Origin: Halanaerobium sp. MA284_MarDTE_T2
GTDB taxonomy: Bacteria; Bacillota; Halanaerobiia; Halanaerobiales; Halanaerobiaceae
Length of the DNA: 64,000 nucleotides
NCBI RefSeq assembly: GCF_003337245.1
Contig: NZ_QPJE01000001.1
Coordinates: forward strand, 62,001 to 126,000
Reading direction: 5' to 3'
Each line of letters starts with the position of its first letter. Positions within the stretch are counted from its first letter, which is position 1. A model generated the notes under the pieces. That model had not been told where the DNA came from. It did no database searches and worked only from the letters and a program-made list of their open reading frames with translations. The position numbers were made by a program, and so were the translations under genes. Below are positions 41,289-49,502 of this stretch, piece by piece.

Positions 41289-42284
41289 ATGGATTTAATT
41301 AAAAATTTTAAAGCCAAAGCCGCAGATGATCCTCAAATCATTGTACTGCCTGAAGGTGGAGATGAAAGGGTAATAAGTGCTGCAGAGCAGATTAAAAAAG
41401 AAAATTTTGCAGTACCAATTGTGCTCGGAACTGCAGAAGAAGTTGCCGCAGCAGCAGAAAAATCAGGTTCGGATTTATCCGGAATTGAAGTGATTAATCC
41501 TAAATATTCAGATCTCAAAGAGAAATTTACGGATGAATTTTTTGAGATTAGAAAACACAAAGGTATAAGCAAAAAAGATGCAGAAAATGCAGTTCTGGAT
41601 CCGCTTTATTTTGGAACCATGATGATTTATACTGGAGCGGCAGATGGAATGGTAGCTGGAGCTGCTAATGCCACTGGAAATGTTCTGAGACCTGCATTTC
41701 AGATTGTAAAGACCAAAGAAGGTATATCTGTTGTTTCCAGTGTATTTATTATGGTGGTAAATGACAAAAGCTATGGTGAAGACGGTGTAATTTTATTTGC
41801 GGATTGTGCCGTTAATCCAAATCCTGATGCTGAACAGCTGTCTGAAATTGCAGTTTCTACTGCAGAAACTGCAGAAAAATTATTAGGATTTGAACCTAAA
41901 GTTGCAATGCTTTCTTTTTCAACTCGGGGAAGTGCAAAACACGAATTCGTTGATAAAGTTAAGAAGGCTGTTGAATTAGCTCAAAAACAGGCTCCAGATA
42001 TTGATATTGATGGAGAAATGCAGGCAGATGCAGCACTTGTTCCATCAGTTGCAGAAAGAAAAGCCCCTGACAGCAGTGTATCAGGAAAAGCCAATGTATT
42101 AATTTTTCCTGATCTTCAGTCAGGCAATATAGGATATAAACTTGTGCAGAGGCTTGCAGGTGCACAGGCAGTTGGTCCTGTTATGCAGGGACTTGCAAAA
42201 CCTATTAATGATCTTTCCAGAGGATGTTCGGTGGAAGATATAGTTAACCTTGCTGCTATTACATCAGTTCAAGCACAAAAATAA
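41289..42284 (+). CDS. pta: Phosphate acetyltransferase
   Basis: Converts acetyl-CoA and phosphate to acetyl phosphate, the first step of acetate formation with ATP yield. It is the short single-domain form of 331 residues. Family segments include IVLPEGGDERV at the N-terminus, DGMVAGAANATGNVLRPAFQ (about residues 118-137), VLIFPDLQSGNIGYKL (about 285-300) and a GPVMQGLAKPINDLSRGC tail. A strong GGGGGAGGG site precedes the ATG. It is followed by ackA after 34 bases, making the acetate operon. Confidence 0.97.
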   Translation: MDLIKNFKAKAADDPQIIVLPEGGDERVISAAEQIKKENFAVPIVLGTAEEVAAAAEKSGSDLSGIEVINPKYSDLKEKFTDEFFEIRKHKGISKKDAENAVLDPLYFGTMMIYTGAADGMVAGAANATGNVLRPAFQIVKTKEGISVVSSVFIMVVNDKSYGEDGVILFADCAVNPNPDAEQLSEIAVSTAETAEKLLGFEPKVAMLSFSTRGSAKHEFVDKVKKAVELAQKQAPDIDIDGEMQADAALVPSVAERKAPDSSVSGKANVLIFPDLQSGNIGYKLVQRLAGAQAVGPVMQGLAKPINDLSRGCSVEDIVNLAAITSVQAQK

Positions 42285-42318
42285 TATAAAAAGATAAAAC
42301 ACAGGAGGAAATTATTAA

Positions 42319-43515
42319 ATGAAAATTTTAGTTATTAATTGTGGTAGTTCTTCAATTAAGTACAAGCTTTTTCAGATGAAAAACGAAAAAGTACTTGCAG
42401 ATGGTCTTGTTCAGAGAATTGGTATTGAAGATTCCTTTCTGGAATATGAAAACTTTTCTGGGGATGAAATTAAAATTGAAAAGGATATTCCTGACCATAA
42501 AACAGGATTAAAAATGGTAATAGATACACTTCTTTCTGATGAACATGGAGTTGTGGAAAATGTAGATGAAATTGAGGCAGTAGGACACAGAGTAGTTCAT
42601 GGTGCAGAAGAATTTGCAGATTCTGTTTATATTACAGATGAAGTAATTAAAAAATTGGAAGAATGTTCAGATTTAGCTCCTCTACATAATCCGCCCAATC
42701 TTGTTGGAATCAAAGTCTGTCAAGAATTATTCCCGGGCAAACCTCAAATTGGTGTATTTGATACTGCTTTTCATCAGACAATGCCGGAAAAAGCATATAT
42801 TTATGCTCTTCCATATGAGTTTTATGAAAAACATGGTATAAGAAGATATGGATTTCACGGCACATCACACAGATATGTATCCCAACGTGCTTCTGAATTG
42901 CTTGAAAAACCCCTATCTGAACTAAAAATTATTACATGTCATTTGGGTAATGGAGCAAGTATTGCAGCTGTAAAAAATGGTAAGTCAGTGGATACAAGTA
43001 TGGGTTTAACTCCTTTAGAAGGACTTGTTATGGGTACCCGCTGTGGTGATATAGATCCAGCAATCGTACCCTTTATAATGAAAAAGGAAAATCTATCTGC
43101 TTCTGAAATAGACACTATAATGAATAAAGAAAGTGGTCTATATGGAGTTTCTGGAGTAAGCAGTGATTGTAGAGATATTGAAGAAGCAGCTAAATCTGGA
43201 AATCACAGAGCTGAAATTGCACTTAAGTTATTTAATTATCGTGTTAAAAAATATATTGGAGCTTATACAGCTGCCATGGGTGGTGTTGATGTCATAGTGT
43301 TTACTGCTGGTATTGGAGAAAATGCTGTTGAAACAAGAGAGAAAATAATATCCGGACTTGAATATCTGGGAATAGAATTTGATAAAGATGCCAATAACTG
43401 CCGTGGTAAAGAAGTAATCATTAGCAGCGAAAGTTCTAAAGTAAAGGTTATGGTTATACCAACAAATGAAGAGCTTGTTATTGCCAGAGATACAAAAGAA
43501 ATTGTTGCAGAATAA
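42319..43515 (+). CDS. ackA: Acetate kinase
   Basis: Transfers phosphate from acetyl phosphate to ADP, giving acetate and ATP. At 398 residues it is full length. ASKHA-fold signatures are visible: [13 protein letters not shown] (about residues 4-16), RVVHGAEEF (about 91-99), [10 protein letters not shown] (about 148-157) with the catalytic aspartate, [11 protein letters not shown] (about 178-188), [11 protein letters not shown] and FTAGIGENA (about 328-336). It is co-transcribed with pta and has an AGGAGG site. It is followed by a consensus promoter for yceD-rpmF, so the acetate operon ends here or reads on. Confidence 0.97.
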   Translation: MKILVINCGSSSIKYKLFQMKNEKVLADGLVQRIGIEDSFLEYENFSGDEIKIEKDIPDHKTGLKMVIDTLLSDEHGVVENVDEIEAVGHRVVHGAEEFADSVYITDEVIKKLEECSDLAPLHNPPNLVGIKVCQELFPGKPQIGVFDTAFHQTMPEKAYIYALPYEFYEKHGIRRYGFHGTSHRYVSQRASELLEKPLSELKIITCHLGNGASIAAVKNGKSVDTSMGLTPLEGLVMGTRCGDIDPAIVPFIMKKENLSASEIDTIMNKESGLYGVSGVSSDCRDIEEAAKSGNHRAEIALKLFNYRVKKYIGAYTAAMGGVDVIVFTAGIGENAVETREKIISGLEYLGIEFDKDANNCRGKEVIISSESSKVKVMVIPTNEELVIARDTKEIVAE

Positions 43516-43540
43516 ATTCCCTATCATTTTAAGTTTTTGC

Positions 43541-43569
43541 TTGACAGTCATCTCTTCATTTTATATAAT
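43541..43569 (+). promoter_or_regulatory. Consensus sigma-A promoter for yceD-rpmF
   Basis: A perfect TTGACA (43541-43546), 17-base spacer and perfect TATAAT (43564-43569). It lies 31 bases before the start of the DUF177 gene. Confidence 0.88.
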
Positions 43570-43599
43570 TAACTGTGGCTATTTACAGGGGTGATTAAA

Positions 43600-44073
43600 T
43601 TGTATATAAACCTCAGTGATTTAAAAGACATTGGTGCTTGCAAACATGTAGTACTGGATTTCGAGTTTAATGACTTCAAATATCAGGATAGAGAAATTGG
43701 AATTAATAAACCCCTCCATCTTGATGTCGACATTTTTAATACTAAAGATTCTTTTCAATTAAGCGGCAATTTGAAAGGAGAACTTATTCTGGAATGCAGT
43801 CGCTGTCTGGAAAAGTACAATTCTGAACTTAATTTAAAAATTGAAGAAGAAGTGCTTAAAGAAGAAATGGAAGATGCTGATGAACTTCATCTTGCGGATA
43901 TTATTAGAGATAATATCCTGCTGTCACTTCCAATAAAAACTCTCTGTTTTGCAGACTGTAAAGGTATATGTCCATACTGTGGGCAAAATCTAAACAGAGG
44001 TGACTGTGATTGTGAAGTTAAACAGGTTGATCCGCGTCTTGCAAAATTGAAGGATTTTTTTGATACTGAGTAA
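43600..44073 (+). CDS. DUF177/YceD-family protein
   Basis: A 157-residue protein of the YceD/DUF177 family, which is nearly always encoded ahead of rpmF and is associated with 23S rRNA or ribosome biogenesis. The core contains GELILECSRCLEKY (about residues 60-73), and a cysteine-rich C-terminal part CFADCKGICPYCGQ and GDCDCE (about 115-145) probably binds zinc. I prefer the TTG at 43600, which follows AGGGGTGA; the GTG at 43591 lies within that site. The rpmF start is 19 bases downstream of its stop. Confidence 0.88.
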   Translation: MYINLSDLKDIGACKHVVLDFEFNDFKYQDREIGINKPLHLDVDIFNTKDSFQLSGNLKGELILECSRCLEKYNSELNLKIEEEVLKEEMEDADELHLADIIRDNILLSLPIKTLCFADCKGICPYCGQNLNRGDCDCEVKQVDPRLAKLKDFFDTE

Positions 44074-44092
44074 TTGAAGGAGGTGGGAGAGT

Positions 44093-44266
44093 ATGGCTGT
44101 ACCAAAGAAACGGACTTCTAAAACAAGAAAGCGTAAGAGACGTACACACAAGAAATTAACAGGCCCTACCCTGATTGAATGTTCACACTGCCATTCTATG
44201 GTTTTACCTCATCGTGTATGTCCAGATTGTGGACATTACAAAGGTGAAAAGGTGGTCAGCAAATAA
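44093..44266 (+). CDS. rpmF: 50S ribosomal protein L32
   Basis: A 57-residue ribosomal protein. The sequence starts [17 protein letters not shown], has a zinc pair CSHC and a second pair CPDC (about residues 30-33 and 43-46), so it is the zinc-binding form. An AAGGAGGTGGGAG site precedes the ATG. The downstream hairpin terminates the yceD-rpmF unit. The small L28 in this window is also of the zinc type. Confidence 0.97.
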   Translation: MAVPKKRTSKTRKRKRRTHKKLTGPTLIECSHCHSMVLPHRVCPDCGHYKGEKVVSK

Positions 44267-44280
44267 TTTAAGATTTTATG

Positions 44281-44325
44281 AGAAAAAGCAGAGCAGCCCT
44301 AAAAAGGAGCTCTGCTTTTTTCTCT
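44281..44325 (+). terminator. Rho-independent terminator after rpmF
   Basis: AGAAAAAGCAGAGC (44281-44294) pairs with GCTCTGCTTTTTTCT (44309-44323), and the 3' arm holds the T-run. It lies 14 bases after rpmF. Confidence 0.85.
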
Positions 44326-44327
44326 TC

Positions 44328-44362
44328 TCAAACTTGCATTTGACCGCCGGTTGAGATATAAT
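44328..44362 (+). promoter_or_regulatory. Putative plsX promoter with overlapping inverted repeat
   Basis: TTGCAT (44334-44339), a 17-base spacer and TATAAT (44357-44362). The -35 box lies inside TCAAACTTGCATTTGA (44328-44343), whose ends TCAAA and TTTGA form an inverted repeat. It could be an operator for a fatty-acid regulator, but it does not match the FapR box and has the opposite arm order to a FabT box. Confidence 0.45.
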
Positions 44363-44418
44363 AATTTCCAAATGGAGTACTGAAATTTTAGCTTTCATTG
44401 GATTAGGAGGCGTAAGTA

Positions 44419-45420
44419 TTGTACAGAATTGTTGTTGATGTTATGAGCGGAGATAATTCTCCCTCTGAATTAATAAAAGGAGCGGTAAGGGCCTGCACTG
44501 AAGACACTGATATAAGTTTGACCCTTATCGGCAGATATGATATTATAAATCGAGGATTAGATAACTTAGAATATGACAATAAGCGGGTAAAAATTGTTTC
44601 TGCTGATGAAATTATTGAAATGGATGAATCACCAATAAGAGCTTTAAGAAAAAAGAAAAATTCAACAATAAATGTTGGCACAAATTTAGTTAAAAATTCT
44701 GAAGCTGACGCATTTATATCTCCTGGCAATACAGGAGCAGTTATGGCTGCTGGATTATTAAATATTGGCAGAATAAAAGGAATTTTGCGTCCACCCATTG
44801 CTGTTAACTTTCCAGCTAGAGAAGGAAGTACACTTATACTGGATAATGGTGCAAATACAGATTGTAAGCCAGAGTATATGCTGCAGTTTGCATTTATGGG
44901 TCAGCTTTATGCAGAAAATGTTATGGGAATTAAAAACCCCAAAATAGGTCTGTTAAATATAGGTGAGGAAAAAAGTAAAGGTAATAATTTAACTAAGGAG
45001 AGCTATCAGATATTTGAACAGGATGACAGAATAAAAAATTTTATAGGTAATATAGAAGGAAGAGATATATTTACAGAGAAATGTGATATAGCTGTAACAG
45101 ATGGTTTTGTGGGAAATATAATCTTAAAAACAGCAGAAGGAGCGGCCTCATTTTTTTTTGATTTACTGAAAGAAAGTTTTAAAACGAATATTATAAGTAA
45201 AAGTGCAGCTTTTTTGTTAAAACCATATCTAAAAACTGTATTAAAAAAGATAGATTACAGACAATATGGTGGAGCACCACTGCTCGGTCTGAAAGGAGTA
45301 GTTGTTATAAGCCACGGTAGTTCTGATGCCACAGCTATTTATAATGCCGTAAAAGTTGCCAGGAAAGCAGTAAAAAAAAATATTGTTTCATTAATAAAAA
45401 TAGAAGTAGAGAACAGATAG
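44419..45420 (+). CDS. plsX: Phosphate acyltransferase PlsX
   Basis: Interconverts acyl-ACP and acyl-phosphate, the donor for PlsY in phosphatidic acid synthesis. Product of 333 residues with VVDVMSGDNSPSE at the N-terminus, SPGNTGAVMAAGL (about residues 95-107) and DGFVGNIILKTAEG (about 232-245). The usual DxMGGD reads DVMSGD here. The start is TTG at 44419, 8 bases after AGGAGG. Acyl-phosphate from FakA/FakB (13.8-16.4 kb) feeds the same pool. It heads the plsX-fabK-fabG-acpP operon; fapR, fabH, fabD and fabF are not next to it. Confidence 0.95.
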   Translation: MYRIVVDVMSGDNSPSELIKGAVRACTEDTDISLTLIGRYDIINRGLDNLEYDNKRVKIVSADEIIEMDESPIRALRKKKNSTINVGTNLVKNSEADAFISPGNTGAVMAAGLLNIGRIKGILRPPIAVNFPAREGSTLILDNGANTDCKPEYMLQFAFMGQLYAENVMGIKNPKIGLLNIGEEKSKGNNLTKESYQIFEQDDRIKNFIGNIEGRDIFTEKCDIAVTDGFVGNIILKTAEGAASFFFDLLKESFKTNIISKSAAFLLKPYLKTVLKKIDYRQYGGAPLLGLKGVVVISHGSSDATAIYNAVKVARKAVKKNIVSLIKIEVENR

Positions 45421-45434
45421 GGAGTTGTATTTAG

Positions 45435-46382
45435 ATGCAGTTAAAAACAGAATTAACCCAGTTATTAGATATAGAGATACCAATTATACAGGGAGGAATG
45501 GCATGGGTTGCTACAGGTGAGCTGGCAGCAGCGGTATCTGCAGCTGGTGGACTTGGGGTTATTGGAGCTGGGAATGCACCGGCAGATGTTATCGAAAAAG
45601 AAATTGATAAAGTTGAAAAATTAACAGATAAACCCTTTGGTTTAAATATAATGCTTCTTTCTCCATTTGCAGAAGATATAGTAAAACTTGCTTTAAGAAG
45701 AAATGTACCTGTAATAACAACTGGAGCAGGGAATCCTGGAAAATATGTTAAGATGTTTCAGGAAAATGGAAGTAAAGTTATTCCTGTTATCCCTTCAGTA
45801 GCGTTGGCAAAAAGAATGGAAAGATTAAATGTTGATGCAGTTATAGCTGAAGGAACAGAAGCTGGAGGACATATTGGAGAACTTACAACAATGACACTGG
45901 TACCTCAGGTTGCTGATGCAGTTGATATTCCTGTTATTGCGGCAGGTGGAGTTGCTGACGGACGAGGACTTGCAGCAGTATTTTCATTAGGAGCTGTAGG
46001 GGCACAAATAGGAACAAGATTTGTCTGCTCTGAAGAGTGTATTGCTTCAGAGCAGTATAAAAAAGCTATTTTACAGGCTGGAGATAGAGATGCTATTGTA
46101 ACAGGGAGAAGCACCGGTCATCCTGTTAGAAATCTAAAAAACAGTCTTACTAGAGAACTTGATGCACTTGAAAAAAAGTGTGTTGATCCAAAAAAAATAG
46201 AAGAAATTGGATCGGGAAAATTAAGGGAAGCAGTTATTGAAGGGAATGTAGATCACGGTAGTGTAATGGCAGGGCAGATAGCCGGCATGATAAAAGATAT
46301 CAAAACAGTTAAAATGATTTTGGATGAAATAACTGAAAACTGTATAGAAGTTTTAGAAGAAAAATTGAATTTAATAAAATGA
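45435..46382 (+). CDS. fabK: Enoyl-ACP reductase II (FabK)
   Basis: An FMN-dependent enoyl-ACP reductase that completes each fatty acid elongation cycle, in place of FabI. It is 315 residues with a TIM-barrel fold. Diagnostic segments are IPIIQGGMAWVATGELAAAV (about residues 15-34), GLNIMLLSPF, AEGTEAGGHIGE (about 137-148) and AAGGVADGRGLAA with GAQIGTRF (about 176-200). The NPD family also includes nitronate monooxygenases, but the gene context settles FabK. It is 14 bases after plsX. Confidence 0.93.
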   Translation: MQLKTELTQLLDIEIPIIQGGMAWVATGELAAAVSAAGGLGVIGAGNAPADVIEKEIDKVEKLTDKPFGLNIMLLSPFAEDIVKLALRRNVPVITTGAGNPGKYVKMFQENGSKVIPVIPSVALAKRMERLNVDAVIAEGTEAGGHIGELTTMTLVPQVADAVDIPVIAAGGVADGRGLAAVFSLGAVGAQIGTRFVCSEECIASEQYKKAILQAGDRDAIVTGRSTGHPVRNLKNSLTRELDALEKKCVDPKKIEEIGSGKLREAVIEGNVDHGSVMAGQIAGMIKDIKTVKMILDEITENCIEVLEEKLNLIK

Positions 46383-46470
46383 GTTGATTTTTAACTAAAT
46401 TATATAAAGTTATAATAAATAAGATTATATAAATAGAATTTTAAGGTTGGTCCAATTTAAAGGAGGAAAT

Positions 46471-47217
46471 ATGATAGATATTTCTGAAAAAAAAGCACTT
46501 GTCACAGGAAGCTCCCGTGGAATTGGTGCAGAAATAGTTAAAAAATTAGCAGAAGCTGGAGCAGAAGTAGTTATTAATTATGCCAATTCTAAAGATAAAG
46601 CCGATAATGTTAAAAATATAATTAAAAAAAATGGTGGTAGAGCTCATGTTATTCAGGCAGATGTTTCTAATTTTGATGAAGCAAAAGTTTTGGTAGAAGA
46701 AAGTTATAAATTGATGAATGGTCTGGATATACTTATTAATAATGCTGGAATAACTACTGACAAACTTTTGTTGAGAATGAAAGAAGAAGACTGGGATAAA
46801 GTTGTTGATATTAATCTAAAAGGTGTTTTTAACTGCACAAAACATGCAGTAAGGTATTTATTAAAATCAGATTCTGGCAGAATTATAAACATAAGTTCTG
46901 TAGTAGCTTTAATGGGCAATGCGGGACAGGCCAATTACTGTGCAGCAAAAGCTGGAATTATTGGTTTTACCCGTTCTAATGCACGTGAACTTGCAGGTAA
47001 AGGTGTGAGAGTGAATGCTGTGGCTCCCGGTTACATAATGACAGAAATGACAGAAGACCTAAAAGATGATATAAAAGATATGATGCTTAATAATATACCG
47101 GTTGGACGTTTTGGTAAAGCTGAAGAAGTAGCAAATGTAGTTTTATTTCTTGCTTCATCAATGGCTGATTATATAAATGGTCAGGTTATAAATGTAGATG
47201 GTGGTATGTTAATGTAA
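46471..47217 (+). CDS. fabG: 3-oxoacyl-ACP reductase FabG
   Basis: NADPH-dependent reduction of 3-ketoacyl-ACP. The 248-residue short-chain dehydrogenase has the cofactor motif TGSSRGIG (about residues 12-19), NNAG (about 88-91), and the catalytic Ser-Tyr-Lys set in INISSVVAL (about 136-144) and YCAAK (about 154-158). The C-terminus ends VINVDGGMLM. The start is ATG at 46471 after AAAGGAGGAAAT; a longer frame from 46447 has no better site. The 88 bases between fabK and fabG are AT-rich, without a gene; fabD, often found here, is absent. A 58-bp tandem repeat follows. Confidence 0.95.
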   Translation: MIDISEKKALVTGSSRGIGAEIVKKLAEAGAEVVINYANSKDKADNVKNIIKKNGGRAHVIQADVSNFDEAKVLVEESYKLMNGLDILINNAGITTDKLLLRMKEEDWDKVVDINLKGVFNCTKHAVRYLLKSDSGRIINISSVVALMGNAGQANYCAAKAGIIGFTRSNARELAGKGVRVNAVAPGYIMTEMTEDLKDDIKDMMLNNIPVGRFGKAEEVANVVLFLASSMADYINGQVINVDGGMLM

Positions 47218-47345
47218 TAAAATGAAGACAAGTGCGACGGGCTCGATGCCCTAGTGCTGAGTCGACCTTGCGTTATAAAATGAAGACAAGTGCGACGGGC
47301 TCGATGCCCTAGTGCTGAGTCGACCTTGCGTTATAAAATGAAGAC
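47217..47345 (+). repeat. Two identical 58-bp GC-rich tandem repeats plus a partial third
   Basis: The unit from TGAAGACAAGTGCGACGGGC to CTTGCGTTATAAAA begins at 47223 and again at 47281, with no difference. A third copy begins at 47339 and breaks off after TGAAGAC. GC content is 30 of 58 bases, well above the surroundings. Each unit can fold: GGGC TCGAT GCCC inside CGAC and GTCG, closed by AAG and CTT. It fills the gap between fabG and acpP. The identity suggests recent duplication. Function unknown; possibly an RNA-processing or attenuation element that sets acpP level. Confidence 0.9.
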
Positions 47346-47367
47346 TCAGTGAAAGGAGGTGAACTTG

Positions 47368-47601
47368 ATGAGTAATGTTTTAGATAAAGTTATTGATATT
47401 GTTGTTGAAGAATTAGCAGTTGACAGGGATGAAGTAACTGAAAACTCTTCATTTATAGATGACCTCGGAGCAGATTCTTTAGATGTGGTTGAATTAGTCA
47501 TGGCATTTGAAGAAGAGTTTGATGTTGAAATACCTGATGAGGATGTGGAGAAAATTCGTACAGTAGAGGATGCTGTAAATTATCTTGAAGATATTCTTTA
47601 A
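47368..47601 (+). CDS. acpP: Acyl carrier protein
   Basis: A 77-residue acidic carrier protein. The phosphopantetheine attachment serine is S37 in [13 protein letters not shown]. The start is ATG at 47368 after AAAGGAGGTGA, the best ribosome site in the region, as expected for a highly expressed gene. It follows fabG and the tandem repeats, and is followed by its own terminator and rnc. fabF, common next to acpP, is absent. Confidence 0.97.
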   Translation: MSNVLDKVIDIVVEELAVDRDEVTENSSFIDDLGADSLDVVELVMAFEEEFDVEIPDEDVEKIRTVEDAVNYLEDIL

Positions 47602-47608
47602 TAGATAT

Positions 47609-47646
47609 GGATGGAGCTCCGCTTGCGGAGTTTTCATCCCTTTTTA
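47609..47646 (+). terminator. Rho-independent terminator after acpP
   Basis: GGATG and CATCC enclose CTCCGC-TT-GCGGAG (47617-47630); TTTTT follows at 47641-47645. It lies 7 bases beyond the acpP stop and 29 bases before rnc. Confidence 0.85.
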
Positions 47647-47674
47647 GGTTATATCTAGGAAAGGTGAGAGTGAG

Positions 47675-48385
47675 ATGGCAGAATTATTTAATGAAGATAA
47701 ACTTTTGAAATTCGAAAAGAAAATTGATGTTAATTTTAATAATAAAAAATTAATCCAGAGGGCTTTAACCCATAAATCTTTTCCAAATGAAAATAGGTGC
47801 CAATCTCTAAAGGATAATGAGAGATTGGAGTTTTTGGGAGATTCTGTTTTGAGTCTGGCTATCAGCACTCATATTTTTAAGGAATTTCCGGAATATCCTG
47901 AAGGTGAACTTGCAAAAATGAGAGCCGTCCTTGTAAGTGCACCAGTTTTAGCAGAACTGGCACAAAATTTAAATCTTGGTGATTATCTATTTTTAGGAAA
48001 AGGAGAGGAAATGACAGGGGGGCGAGAAAGAGATTCAATTTTGGCAGATACTATGGAAGCAATTTTTGGTGCTTTATATCTGGATAAAGGTTTTGCAGCT
48101 GCAAGCCAGTTAATAATTAAACTTTTTGCAGAAGATATAGAATATGCTGCTGAAGGAAAACATATTCAGGATTACAAAACAATGCTGCAGGAAGTTGTGC
48201 AGAAAGATGGAAATGATCGTCCTGAATATGAAGTTATTGATGAGAAAGGACCTGACCATAATAAAACATTTGTAGTTAAAGTAATGCTAAATGAAGATAA
48301 TTTGGGTTCAGGTCAGGGTTCAAGCAAAAAAGAAGCTGAACAGGAAGCAGCAAAAGTTGCTTTACACAGATTAAATAAGATATAA
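47675..48385 (+). CDS. rnc: Ribonuclease III
   Basis: Cleaves double-stranded RNA, including rRNA precursors. The 236-residue protein has the RNase III signature ERLEFLGDSVL (about residues 50-60), the second acidic motif DTMEAIFGALYLD (about 127-139) with catalytic Asp and Glu, and a C-terminal dsRNA-binding domain (about 165-235) ending GSSKKEAEQEAAKVAL. It starts after a terminator, so it may depend on read-through or its own promoter. Confidence 0.96.
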   Translation: MAELFNEDKLLKFEKKIDVNFNNKKLIQRALTHKSFPNENRCQSLKDNERLEFLGDSVLSLAISTHIFKEFPEYPEGELAKMRAVLVSAPVLAELAQNLNLGDYLFLGKGEEMTGGRERDSILADTMEAIFGALYLDKGFAAASQLIIKLFAEDIEYAAEGKHIQDYKTMLQEVVQKDGNDRPEYEVIDEKGPDHNKTFVVKVMLNEDNLGSGQGSSKKEAEQEAAKVALHRLNKI

Positions 48386-48395
48386 TAATTTTTGT

Positions 48396-48424
48396 CCCTC
48401 CAAATATGAAGACTTTTTGGAGGG
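48396..48424 (+). other. Hairpin between rnc and aroH
   Basis: CCCTCCAAA (48396-48404) pairs perfectly with TTTGGAGGG (48416-48424), with an 11-base loop. There is no T-run on either side in the right place, so termination is uncertain; a regulatory or RNase III-sensitive stem is possible. Confidence 0.4.
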
Positions 48425-48464
48425 GCTAACTATATTATATATATTATAACGAGGAGGAATTATT

Positions 48465-48824
48465 TTGTATGCTATAAGAGGGGCTGTGGATGTTGATAGT
48501 AATACTGAAGATGATATATTAAAAGCTTCAGGTCTGCTCTTTAGAAAAATTATAGAAAAAAACAATCTTTCGGAAGTGGATTTAGTAAGCATTATAAGCT
48601 CAGCTACTGATGATTTAAATAAGGCCTATCCGGGGAAAGCAGTAAGAGATCTTGGATATACCAATACACCAATACTGTGTCTGCAGGAAATGAATGTAGA
48701 AAAAAGCAGCAGGAAAATGATAAGATTTTTAATCCATGTGGATGGGAAAATCGATAAGGAGAATGTCAGACATCAGTATTTAGGAAAGGCCAGAAATCTT
48801 CGTCCCGATTTAGCAGATAAATAA
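48465..48824 (+). CDS. aroH: Chorismate mutase, AroH type
   Basis: Converts chorismate to prephenate on the way to phenylalanine and tyrosine. The 119-residue product matches the trimeric AroH class of B. subtilis: YAIRGAVDVDSNTEDDI at the start, IISSATDDLNKAYPGKAVRD (about residues 43-62) and the ARNLRPDL tail. The arginines of the active site are present. The start is TTG at 48465 after GAGGAGG. It lies 16 bases before cmk, another common clostridial pairing. Confidence 0.93.
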   Translation: MYAIRGAVDVDSNTEDDILKASGLLFRKIIEKNNLSEVDLVSIISSATDDLNKAYPGKAVRDLGYTNTPILCLQEMNVEKSSRKMIRFLIHVDGKIDKENVRHQYLGKARNLRPDLADK

Positions 48825-48840
48825 AAATGGAGTTGAAATT

Positions 48841-49488
48841 ATGAAAAATGTCATTGCAATTGATGGACCTGGAGGTGCCGGTAAAAGTACTATTTCAAAG
48901 CTTTTGGCTGAAGAATTGAATTATAAATATTTAGATACAGGAGCTATGTATAGAGCTGTAACTTTTAAAGTACTGAAAAATAAAGTAGAATTAGATAATA
49001 TTGAAAAAATAATTGAAACAGCTAAAAATATAAAATTTGATTTTAATGAAAATGATAAAATGTATGTAGACAATAAAGACCTGAGTAATTATCTTAGAAG
49101 CCAAAAAGTAAATGAACATGTTTCTGAAGTTGCCGGTATTAAAGAAGTTAGAGATATTCTGGTAAAAAAGCAGCAGGAAATTGCTGCTGTTGGTCAGGTA
49201 GTAATGGATGGGAGAGATATAGGCACAAGAGTGCTGCCTAATGCTGAATACAAAATATTTCTTACTGCGTCTTTAGAAGAAAGAGCTAGAAGAAGATGGA
49301 ATGAATTAAGAGAAAAAGGTAAAAATATAGATTATAATGAAGTAAAAAGAAGTATTAAAAAACGAGATCAAATTGACCGCACCAGAAAACATTCACCATT
49401 AAGAAAAGCTGAAGATGCAGTAGAACTGGACACAAGCAATTTGACAATCAAAGAAGTAATAGATAAGATAAAGAAAATAATTGAATAA
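48841..49488 (+). CDS. cmk: Cytidylate kinase
   Basis: Phosphorylates CMP and dCMP. The 215-residue protein has the P-loop DGPGGAGKSTISK (about residues 8-20), YLDTGAMYRAVT (about 30-41) and GRDIGTRVLPNAEYKIFLTA (about 124-143), all standard for the bacterial enzyme. The ATG is preceded by TGGAG. plsC follows after 14 bases, so cmk-plsC form one unit. Confidence 0.96.
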   Translation: MKNVIAIDGPGGAGKSTISKLLAEELNYKYLDTGAMYRAVTFKVLKNKVELDNIEKIIETAKNIKFDFNENDKMYVDNKDLSNYLRSQKVNEHVSEVAGIKEVRDILVKKQQEIAAVGQVVMDGRDIGTRVLPNAEYKIFLTASLEERARRRWNELREKGKNIDYNEVKRSIKKRDQIDRTRKHSPLRKAEDAVELDTSNLTIKEVIDKIKKIIE

Positions 49489-49502
49489 ATTGGGTGGATA
49501 TT

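Noticed and set aside
47217-47345. CRISPR-like array
   Set aside because: The 58-bp units are directly contiguous without spacers, and no cas genes are nearby.
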